A DNA stretch of 64,000 nt, taken from Sardina pilchardus. Lineage: Eukaryota > Chordata > Actinopteri > Clupeiformes > Clupeidae. Location: NCBI RefSeq assembly GCF_963854185.1, contig NC_084996.1, positions 5,935,157-5,999,156 on the forward strand, in the 5' to 3' direction. This document shows, one piece after another, positions 37,694 to 49,100 of the stretch. A model generated the notes under the pieces. It made no database searches. It was given only the letters and a program-made list of their open reading frames with translations, and was not told the DNA's origin. The position numbers and the translations under genes were made by a program. The first letter of the stretch is position 1. Every line of letters starts with the position of its first letter.

Positions 37694-40600
37694 ACCTGCA
37701 GATTGAAAAATGGTATTGCTTTACAGCCAATTCTTGAAATATAACTGTTGAGAATTGGAATTTGTGCGAGGACTTGTCAAGTGACTTGCTTGTCTGCCCT
37801 GGCTTTCGCTTCCTCAGTCACAGCTGCCGTTGAACCACCCCTCTGAACCACACGTCACTTTGCCACTGATGTTTCGTGCTGATCCAGGATCGGTCGTATC
37901 GTTGCCTGAGCCTAACTTCGCCACTTTCGATTTGCCTTTGATCAAGGATGTAGCTTCATCATCAAACGAAATAATATGAAGAGAAATCGCATTGGTTTAA
38001 TATTCTTAGAAAAGGACAAATAAACCATTTGCATGTGCTTCAACTCAGATTGGTGAACAATGATGTCTTTATTTGTCTGAGAACTGCGCTCCACCACCCT
38101 CATTAAACACGAGAGAGCATACAAAGGATTGCGTCGAGCCAACACTGGTTAATGATCAAACTGCTTCCTTGACTGCCATCTTAACCGGACATATAAGTCT
38201 TATCAGCCAATGAAGATCAATATCTAGATCTATATCTGACTAGATCAACTGTTGTGGTTTAATTTTCATCAGACTTTGGTTGTTGTAAAGATTCATTTTA
38301 TTCTGCAGGGACCTAGGCGACCCTCACTTGTCTGGGTTATTTTGACTGTAGGCCTACAGGCTTCCTAACAGTCATAGGCTTACTAAGGCTACACAGTTGT
38401 TTACAGAGAGCTGATAACTGATTTCAAAGTAGTAGGCTAGTCTATCTACTTTTTCACAATAATATTTATCTCAGAGTGGGTTAAGTCCTTTATCTGACTA
38501 TGAGACTCTCAACAGTGGCAACATGTGGTATAGGCTATGCGCCCACAGGCCTATAGGCTAAGCCATGCCCTGGATATGTCGACCTTGACCCATTTTGTGT
38601 GTGGAAAGAAGGCTGTGTGTTTCCATGCTTGACATTTCCAAGGAAACTAAAGTATAGTGTGCATAGGCTGTGATCTGGCTATCACCATACTGTCCGGTCT
38701 TTTAAGATTGAACATTGGTATGGGGAGTCTGCACTAACTTTATTTCTACTGCACAAGAGTTGTGATCAGTGGGCATCGTTCAAATGACTCTATAGGCGTA
38801 GTCCTCTTCAACCAATCAAACCAATGATCCGGTGTGTCTTTTGGATAAGCTAACCTCTGATTGGACCCGAAGGTTGTGGACAGGAGACAGGGGAGATAGA
38901 TGTGCAGGTTTCCAGCCTGAGCAGCTCTCCTGCTTCCTGTCCACGTTTTCTGGGTCTAGTCACAAACTAGGTCCAATAGGTGCACCCAGATTGTTGGTCT
39001 GATTGGTTGAGGGCCTATCCAAATACGTATTGAGTCATTTGAACTATGATTACGCCTCTTGTGCAGTAGTAGTAAAGCGCAGACTCTCCAGACTAATGTT
39101 CAATCTTAAAAGATTGAGTTTAGTATGGTGATAGCTAGACTACAGTGTGCAGGCAATATCAAGAAAATTATGCAAGTAGGTGCGCTCCCAATATCTACCT
39201 CTAGGTGGTGCTGCAGTATAAAGTATAAGTGAGACATGCCACTCAGTTTAATTATCCAAGGAGGTAAGATTGTTTCCACAGTTGTCTGCTCAAACAGAAT
39301 TCCCAATAGATTAAGTAACATTGATCATAGATGAAGGCGTGTGTATGTTTGCTTAAGCTCTGTTTGGCAGGCCTCAAGAAATCAACCTAGGCCTATTTTA
39401 TGGTTATATAATAATTATATATATAATAATAATATAATAATAATAATTAGCCTCATTTTGAGCATTTGAAAAATATGCATGAAGATGAAATCATTATACT
39501 GTAGGCCATGTCTGGATGGGTCATGACACACAACACTTATTTTTTCATTCCTCTCTTCCAGCCCTCTTCTTTCAGCTGCCCCTTCCCTCTGGACTACCAT
39601 GCACCTGCCTCCTCCCTGTTACCCACCCCCACTGTACCACCTGCACCTTCTGTTGCTACCCACTCATGTGCATTGTTGATGCCCATTTCTACTGAACTGC
39701 TACCAAATGGTTGCATTCATATACTGTGTGCAATTATAAGCAAATACTATTATTCATATAGGCCGACAGTAGATCTATACCTCAGTGCCACTCATCATGT
39801 AGTAGCAATTTAACCATTATAGCAACAATGGCTCTCCCAATGTTTCACCTTCACACTGTACCATACCATTTGTGTCAATATTCTTATTCTGGTGCATGTT
39901 CATGCATATGTAATCATCCCTCTACTTAGCTTGCCCTAAGGAGACGTACCCTTTCTTATGAACGACAGTTCTGCTTAAGGTATTTCTTGGCTCCATGTCA
40001 TCATTATAATTGCTACTGGCAAATAAAGCTGGTTTCAGTTAAGACACTATAAAATATTTCCCTGTCATTTGCAAAGCTCGAAGGTACAGCTTGACTCTGG
40101 TTTGGAAAGTAAAACTGTAACCAAGAAGATTAGAGGCAGTAACAACATCATGATATTCCTGCTGATTCATTCATTCTGGAGTACAGATTAACTTTCCCGT
40201 GCTTTGCTGCCTCCTTTCTTGGTCCGAGAGTGCACCTTCTTTTTCATCAAATAGCACACCATTCAATGAAATCCTAAATTATTGGTAGTACATCTAACCC
40301 TCATTTCTAAAAGCTCTCACATACTGACATGTTGCCATTTCTTGGAACCTGACCATTTTGTTTTTGAAACAACATGTGGCTCAACTCTTTCACAAACAAA
40401 CACAACACAAACACAAAGTATTACTATAACACAACTTCACAGAAACGGTCTGCTGTCCATCCTGACTTAGCAGAAATGTGATAGACAAACTTTGCAGTGT
40501 ATGACTTCTGCTCGACAGTACCACCCACTGAGGCTTCACACTCTGTCTATTCTAAAGTGGAACAGGAAACAGAGAGGCCGCAGAAATACAGTACCAAACA

Positions 40601-41618
40601 GGGGTGTCTGGTTCACATTGTTTAGGTTTCCATCTGAATATGGAGATGAGCTCAAGGTAAGATGCTCCTCTCTGCATATTGATAATGTCAGCTGATGACA
40701 TAATGAGTTAATACTTTTGGTCTATTGTATGTTGGTGATTTCTGCACAGCTAGAATGTGTACTGTCTGATAGGCTTAATGTTAAGAAAGCACTGGTTGTT
40801 AAGTTCCTGTGTTTGACTTAAGTATCACACTAGCATGCATTTTAACGTTTTAGGATTTGCACAAGATTTTGAATTGAGAATGCAATGGTTCTTAATGCAA
40901 CTAATAACATAAATGGTTGAAAGAATCTGCGTACAATATGGTAAATGGGCTGCATTTACAGCACTCTTCTACCACTCCAGACACTCAGAACACTTAACAA
41001 ATTCACCCATTCATGGAGGCTGCCATGCTGATGCCAACCTGCACATGAGAAGCAGTTTGGGGTTCAGTGTTTTGCTCAGGGATACTGCAGGGTCAGGAGG
41101 AGGCTGACTTAGTCATCTCCTACTGGTTGCCCAATTATTTTGCGGGATTAGCTATTAGTGAAGAAAGTGATTAGATGTATGCATGGTATGATGTGTAATA
41201 TGACCAACGCAAGAAGTGATCGATTGAGCAAGAATGAAGTGAAATAGCAAGATATTGTCTGTTTCTGTTTACATTTCTGCCAACAGTATTAAAAAGCCTG
41301 TTGTATATCTTGTCAGAGTGAATGTTTATTTTGTTGAGTGAGTTAGCGTCATTGTATAAATTTGACAAACATGGTGCATTAAATGCAGAATTATTAACTG
41401 AAGGCATGACCAATACAAGACCATTTGGAAGGTATCATCGGGGTCCAAGAAGAGTGCAAACAGGCCCTAGTACCAGCTGGTTTAATACTTCTTCAACATA
41501 TGAAAGAGGATAATATGAATTTTGTAAACGTTACATAAGGATTTATAAACAAAATTGATTTTGAAATTGGAAAAATGTAAATAACTAACCCAAAGTGCTT
41601 ATTTTTTCTGGGTAACAG
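37694..41618. other. Spacer between syngr2 and tmc6 (divergent genes)
   Basis: Lies between the 5' ends of two divergently transcribed genes, so it should contain both promoters, but no core element can be named with confidence. A foldback element lies at 38680-39135. 39860-40035 ends in an AATAAAGCTGGTTTC motif like a retroelement tail. tmc6 non-coding 5' exons are probably here. Confidence 0.4.
38680..39135. mobile_element. Foldback element, about 450 bp
   Basis: The two halves are inverted copies: CTATCACCATACT, TTTTAAGATTGAACATTGGT and CAAATGACTC on the left; GAGTCATTTGAAC, CTAATGTTCAATCTTAAAAG and TATGGTGATAG on the right. Termini are imperfect and no certain target duplication was identified. 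A related copy lies at 22480-22700. Confidence 0.7.
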
Positions 41619-41628
41619 ATTTGCTGAG

Positions 41629-42579
41629 ATGATAGAGTTGGACATGAAAGATGCAGACTCAGACCCAGGTAGGTGTGAGCAGACATTCGGAAGTTGGCCT
41701 TTGTTATCTAACACACAAACATTCTGCTTCGAGTATATTCTCAATTTTTGATGACTTATAGCTTTTCATTTGCTTCCCTCTGAGGATTTCACAAGCAAAC
41801 ATAACCAAAGCCATAACCATAACTGTAACCATAACCATAAATGAGGCATAAAAATGATCATGTCAGTAACAACTCTGTTGACATAAGTATCAGGAGCCTC
41901 AGAAGTGGTATGAAGTGTTATCGTGTTTTCTGGAACTTCCCTGTCTTGATCACGTATGTGTTTTCTATAGATGAGCTGGTGTTCTTGGGCAACGACAGTG
42001 AGAGCTGTGATCCAGGCCAGCCCTGTGTCCAAAACGCAGATGCGTGTCTCCCGATTGAGACCCAAGGCGTCTCACTCGCTGTCCTGTCAGCCATGCCAAG
42101 TTACACCATCAGTAAGTCACAAATGCCACTGTTTCTAGGTGCAAGACCATTTTCTCACACTTCATTATATCCAGGAAATGAATGGTCAGGGCTTCACCCC
42201 AACAATAACAGCCAGCATACTTTTGTGTGACACATACACCTTCCATTTCACAGTGACATTCAGAATTAGTATCTCTGTCACCATGTGCACTAGTAGGAAT
42301 TTACATTTACATTTACTCCTAACCTATCTCTGTCACTATGCAAAAGAACCACAACCACTGAATGTGTCAGTTGCAGTAACCATCCCTTTGACCAAAATGT
42401 CAACTCATCTTCCTCCCATGTACAGTAGTCGCTGTTAAGCCAAAATGTTGAGGGTTGTTTTTTTTGTCTGCGTATCACTTCAAAGAGACCAGTAGCTGGC
42501 CAAATGTGGAAACAAACAGGCCTCTCTCAAGTTCTACAGCAAACTGAGCATATTTTCCCCTGAAGTCCTCAAAGCACAC

Positions 42580-42618
<39 letters not shown>

Positions 42619-45600
42619 TGCAGCGAGGCGAAAGGCAGAACTGAAGAGTCTGAAGACTGTGTCCAGAAAGGAGGGTGTGTGTAGGATTCGAAATATGCCC
42701 CTGAGTGTGGACGAAAAGAGATGTCTGCGGTACACCAGAAATCCCTTCTTATAAACAAACTCATATGCCTCTGTTCACCTTCCTCCAATTGGACGATTTT
42801 GAATTAAATGTCATGTCAGCAATTGATGATAAGAGTAGTGAATGTCGATATATATTTTTTTATTGTACTCTCCCATCTCCTCCCCCCACCCCTCATATGC
42901 AGAAGAGAAATGCGTCTAGATGCAGAGGACCCTTCCGCTAGCACAGCCTTTCAGTGCACTTGCCATCAATTTGCTCTAAGGATGGTGGGTTTGTCAGACA
43001 AATGCACATTAATACACATTAATACACAGAGGATTTTCTATAAATTCTTTAAATGTGTATTTCTTACCTATAGGGAAAGCTGCGTATGCACTTGTCCAAT
43101 CTCTTCAGCGTTAAGCCATGGAGGGGCACACTGAAGCAGGTCGGCGCTCGCTTTGGCACGGTGGTCCTGTCCTATTTCCTCTTCCTGCGGACCCTCCTGC
43201 TCTACAATGTCATCATGGCCCTCCTCGTGGGCATTTTTGTGGTGCTGCCACAAGCCATACTGGGCCCAGATCAGCCTCAACCCCAGAACCAGAACTTCAC
43301 AGGCCTGGAGCTTCTCACTGGGGAGGTGAGTGGTGATGAGAGTTCCTCTTCCATTCCTCAGATGAGGGCCATCGGAACGTTATGTCCCACAGAGCTTTAT
43401 AATGCTGCTCTTTATAATGTTGATAGAGGCTATTAGTGCAATTTTGTATGGGCCTTCTTAATCGTTGTAGTAACCATGGTGTTGTGGTAACATTAATTTT
43501 GCTCACTCATATTCTAGTATGGTCTCCCATTTTCCATTTTAGTGATACATAATATGCAAAAAACCTGTTAAATTATGTTGACTTGGAATCTACACTCAAA
43601 ATGATAAATATGTATTAAATGTGTAGCATGTACGATCACCATTTGTATAGGGTGAGAGAGAATGTCTCGCTTTTGTGAAGCTCTCTGTTTGTCTCTCTCT
43701 CTCCCTCTTATTCTTCACGTGTATCCTCTGTTTGTCTTCATCTTCCTTTTTCATTTCACCTTTTTTCCGCGGTTGCTCTAAATCCTCATTCTCTCTACAT
43801 GCTATTCTGTGGCTGCTATTCTCTCTCAGGGATACTTCAGCAACTCACTGATGTTCTACGGCTACTACACCAACAGCAGCCTCAGGCTGGCCAGTATTGT
43901 CTCGAATTGTACGGAGCCAATTAATTTGGGCTACAGCATCCCCTTGGCCTACATCCTCATCATCATCATCTCTTTCTTCGTCACCTGTGTTATGCTAGTA
44001 TACAGGTGCGATCAAAGCCTTTGCCTCTCTCATTAACAAGCTCGATGGTTTTTACTGTATGTAGGGTGGACAGGTCATCTCTGAAAATTCAGGCAATCTC
44101 GGACTTACAAATGTGTTCAGTCGTGGGAGCACTAATCAGCTGCAAGTGAGATGCAAGTGAAATAGAATGGACTGAGAGGAAGGAGATACACCATATTGCC
44201 AAAAGTATTGGGTCACTTGCCTTGACTCGCATATGAACTTAAGTGACTGCCCATTCCTAATCCATAGGGTTTAATATGACATTGGTCCATCCTTCGCAGG
44301 TTTAGGAGTGTCTTTATGGGATTTTTTGACCATTCTGCCAGAAGTGCATTTGTCAGGCCACACACTGATGTTGGACGAGGAGACTGGCTCTCGTTCCGCT
44401 CTCATTCATCCCAAAGGTGTTCTGTGGTTGAGGTCAGGACTCGTCAAGGACTCGTGTAGGCCAGTCAAGTTCATCCACACCAAACTCTGTCATCCATAAT
44501 TTGTAGACCCAGCCCAGCTCAGGGATGGCCCCTTCCTGTTCCAACATGACTGTGCACCAGTGCACAAAGCAAGGTCCATAAAGACATGGATGACAGAGTT
44601 TGGTGTGGATGAACTTGACTGGCCTGCACAGAGTCCTGACCTCAACCAACAGAACACCTTTGGGATGAATAAGTGCGGATACTGAGAGCCAGTCTTCTCA
44701 TCCAACATCAGTGTGTGGCCTCACAAATGCGCTTCTGGAAGAATGGTTGAAAATTAACCATTGAAAATGAACCCATGAACACACTCTTAAACCTTGTGGA
44801 AATCCTTCCCAGAAGCTGTTATAGCTGCAAAGAGTGGACCGGCGTCATATTAAACCCTATGGATTAAGAATGGGATGTCACTTAAGTTCGTATTCAAGTC
44901 GAGGCAGGTGACCCAATACCTTTGGCAAACTAGTGTACAAATCTATATATCTATTTCAAAAAAGGGCAAAATCTATCTCTCTCTTTATCTATATACTTGT
45001 CTGGTATTAACATAATTAACAGCAGTGGGGCATAAACTCTTCAAGTCATTCATCCATAAGCACATATCTTCTTTTGCCACATGTTGAGTCATAGCTCTGT
45101 TTAATATACTCACTGTTCTTCCAGTGTGGCCTCTGGGTAGGAGCTTGCTGTCTCAGGGACGCATTGATGTTGTTGAGTGTCATGGTGTCTGATATACTCC
45201 CTACTCTTCCTGCGAGTGGAGGTCTCTTAGCTTGCTGTCATTGATGTTGTTAGTGTCATGGTATTTAATTTACTTTTGGCTCCTCTGGTGTGTTGAAGCC
45301 TCTTGGTGGGAGACATTGATATTGTTAGTGTCATCATGGTCTGATCTACTTCCTGCTCCTCCAGTGTTTCAAAGTCTCTGGGTAAGAGCTTGCTGTCTGA
45401 GGGGGGCTTGACGACGTGCGTCTTCTGCTCCTGGGATTTCAAAGTCACCAAGAAATCATCCATCCTCCTGAAGCAAGCCAACATCAGCACACAGCTAAAG
45501 GTGACCAAACAGAACCTCTCTCGTGGGCCTTATAATAACCTGCATGAAATAATGGATTAAAAATGCTTGTTCTACTTTTTATCTTTTTACTTTTTCTTAA

Positions 45601-46086
45601 AATTAAGCTCAATGATCAATTGAAAACAATTATCATTTAAAAAAAAAATGGCATTGGCAAATAGCAACATATTTTTTATGATTTTATCAATCTCATTTAT
45701 GAAAGTACTCATTAAATAACAACATATAAATAATAATTTGCACAGACAAAACAAGCCATTGTTTAGGTTTGTAACCTAAGCAACAATGTGCAAAACAAAG
45801 TAAGCTAAGTTTTGGTCCCTTTGGTTACCTCACTCTCTTGTATATTCATAATCCTTTTGCAGTTTTTTTTAGCTATGGACACCTTATAACAACTTACTTG
45901 TTACTTGTCTTACTATACTTCCAGTAAATTGGACAAATTGTAAGTTTCACTATGTCGACTCCAGCTCCACCAAAGCCTGTGAGGAGTGCTGGTGTGGCAC
46001 ATTAAGGGACCTCACACTATCCATTATCTGATTGGCAGTAGTGACAACGAGTTTGGGCCCATTCATGCTTACCCACAAACATACAC

Positions 46087-46139
<53 letters not shown>

Positions 46140-49100
46140 CCATTGAGACTGAACAAAGGTAGTCCCTAAAATATATAGATACTTCTATGGAATGGATGAC
46201 TACCAGAAGTTAGATACATTTTCAGAGTATAAAATATTGTTATTTACAAAAAAAACGCATATTCTCGAAACAAGTTATGTTGTGAAAATTAAAATAATAT
46301 TTGGCAATTCCCTGACATCTCAATAACATGTCTACAACCAAGCATAAAACATAGAATCTGTAGTCCACTGTTGCATGTTGTTGCTTTGAGGCAACAATAT
46401 AAAATAACTATTTTAGAAAAAAACATTAAAACATGTTTTATAAAATGGACATTTTTAGACCTTTTTGGGAGACCAAAAATATGGCCACCAGAAATGCTCT
46501 GAGTTGAAGAAAAGCGTTTCGGCAATGTAGCCTTCATCAGGGAGTCAAAAAGACTTGACTCCCTGATGAAAGCTACATTGCTGAAACGCGTTGGAGTTTT
46601 TTTTAGAAAGGTTTAATGTGACCAAGCCGCTACAATAAAGGCTTTTTGAATAGGAGCACTATTTGCTTCCTTTGCTTCTCCCAAGGGCACTTTTCATGTC
46701 TGCAGATTTGAGAAACTAAGATAAAAATGGTATGTTTCTCTGAGGCAACGCTATGCAATAGAAGAATAAGAGCCTGCAGAACCTCTTATACAGCACAATA
46801 TGAAGCTGTCATAACTGTGTTAAACAAAATTAACAAAATAGTTTTGCATTGTATGTGTGTGTGAGTTAATTTAGAAGAGTTTGACATTTTTAGTGTTGCA
46901 TGCTTTTCTGCTTAAGAGATAATAGATCTCGAGTTAATTCACAGTGCCGGGAGGGGAACTTTCCCTGACCTCACAAAACTCTGAAGTGTCATACTTTGGG
47001 GGGCAATTTGTTGCATGTGAGCAAACAGGTAAGTTTAGTTTGACAGTGTTGGCTGTTTGACCTTTGCTAGTTCTGTGGAAACTGAAACTACCCTAATGCT
47101 GGAACGTATCGACACAAGCTGCATTAATCTAGATACCTGAAATGAGAACAGCATTCTAAAAGCCACTGGAAACCTTAATCATGATTCAGAAGCCTTTACA
47201 AACCAACAACTTTACTCGCTCAGTATTGTAAAACTTTGGTCAAAGCGGTGCTATTGGCTTGATGATCTCATTATCAGATACAAGGTAGACCAAGTTTGTG
47301 TTCAGAACGGCCACATTCACTGCATAAGTGACCTATACAGCAAACAACTGGTTAGGCCTTATACAGTACACTATGATGTGAATGAGTGGCTGTTCTGAAC
47401 ATAGACCATATCTTATAAACTCCTTGTTGTCATGTTTCATTTCTCTTTCTCTCTTACTTCCTGTTTTAGTTCCTCTCTCACTTTTCTCACTTTTACGTGG
47501 CTCTCAGGATGTGCAGGGGAGAGCAGTGTGTTCATATAAGGTCAGAGGCTGTAAACACACAGCCTGCTTGAGAAGAAAAACAAGAAATGAAAAATGAATG
47601 AGGATTAGTGAGGGAGAAAGAAGAAGGAAACATAGGGGGAGGAAAAAATGTAAATGCAATGTGAGGCGGTTGACAATGTGCGATTAATGAGCCTCAAGGT
47701 TGGATCACTTGGAGGAGCAGTGCCATGTTGCCTAAACGTGAAGAGAGTGATTCCAGCGATGGCAAATATTTTTCAATTATTTATAACATTCCCCAAGATG
47801 CTTATGTAAAGTCTTTTTTCTGACGATGTTTTTCAAAAACACCAAGGAAATTGTTTCCTGAAGCACAACCCCATATGGCTGGCAGGACTATGTTTGCACT
47901 CAACCTGTTAACAACCATAACATTTAGTAGCTGAAGTCAATAAGAGTCATCAGAATTATTGTTTTTAGTATCAATTAAACAGTTTGAACTCATCAGAAAA
48001 CTGTCAATGGCGGATACAGGCAATTTGCTGCCTAAGTTTTCCCCCAAAGAGCACAGGCTTTGTCTACTCAATTCAATGTGTTCTCCCTGACAGGAACTGA
48101 TATCCGACAGTGTGGCCGAGCGGAGGAAAAGAGAAGGGATTGTGTGCCAGTGGCTGAAGGGTGGACTAGTATGGACTGTTTGTCTGGGCAGCACTGGGAT
48201 CTGTGTCTTGGGCATCTACATGTATATTAAATATAAGAAACGCCTCCACCTGGAAGAGGTGAGACTCGTTGGATGTGTGTTGTAATTACACTTACTGTAT
48301 ACATGGGCTTATTTCACTGCTTCTCACACTATACATGAGTGACACTTTCAATCGATTGAATCATTATTTTGAACATCAGTCATGCACAATTGAATGATGT
48401 TAAGTTAAAAGCAGCCTTATTAAGTCATTCATTCATTCATTCTTCTTTTTTTATTAATTAATTAATTCATTCACTCATTCATTTAATTCATTCAACCTTT
48501 ATTTATTCTCGGTTCATTGAGGCTAGTCCTCATTGTCAATGAAGCCGAGATTATAATCACAATGAAATAACAAGAGATATTATAATATAATGATCTTGAT
48601 TAAAAAAAAATCTACACATTGCATTGTTGCATTTGTTACTGTAGCTGAATAGGCATAGATTAGATTTGGTTGGTTTCAAACTATTGCCCTACTATCTCTT
48701 TGAGTGTATCTTTAATCTTGATTTGGAGGATATACAGTATTTCCTCCTGGCTAAACTTTAGATTAATTCCATGCAATTGATATTGGCTATAGTTTGGGGC
48801 GGCGCAAATTATGGTTAGAGGGCAATAACATACTGTAATTATGCTAATATCTTATAATATAGATAATGTAATAATATTATTGTAATGTAATATTGTGTTA
48901 ATTCAGCAGAAGTTTTACTACAGTACATGCTATGTAAAATGCAAGGCACTGCATACCCTCCCTGCAGATTGGCCAGGAGCGTACACAGCTCTTCAGGGGT
49001 GCATTGTCTGACTAACGTCTGCCCCATAGCCACTGGAGTAAAATGAAAGGGTTGTCATGACAGTTATCTGTGCGCCAACCCAAAGAGGAAACAGATTTTA

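Noticed and set aside
39508..39813. A 101-codon open frame upstream of tmc6
   Set aside because: Low-complexity Pro/Thr content, no homology recognised and no splice context.
41795..41840. Telomere-like CCATAA/CCATAACCATAA repeats
   Set aside because: Only a few imperfect copies and not the vertebrate TTAGGG unit; ordinary simple repeat in tmc6 intron 1.
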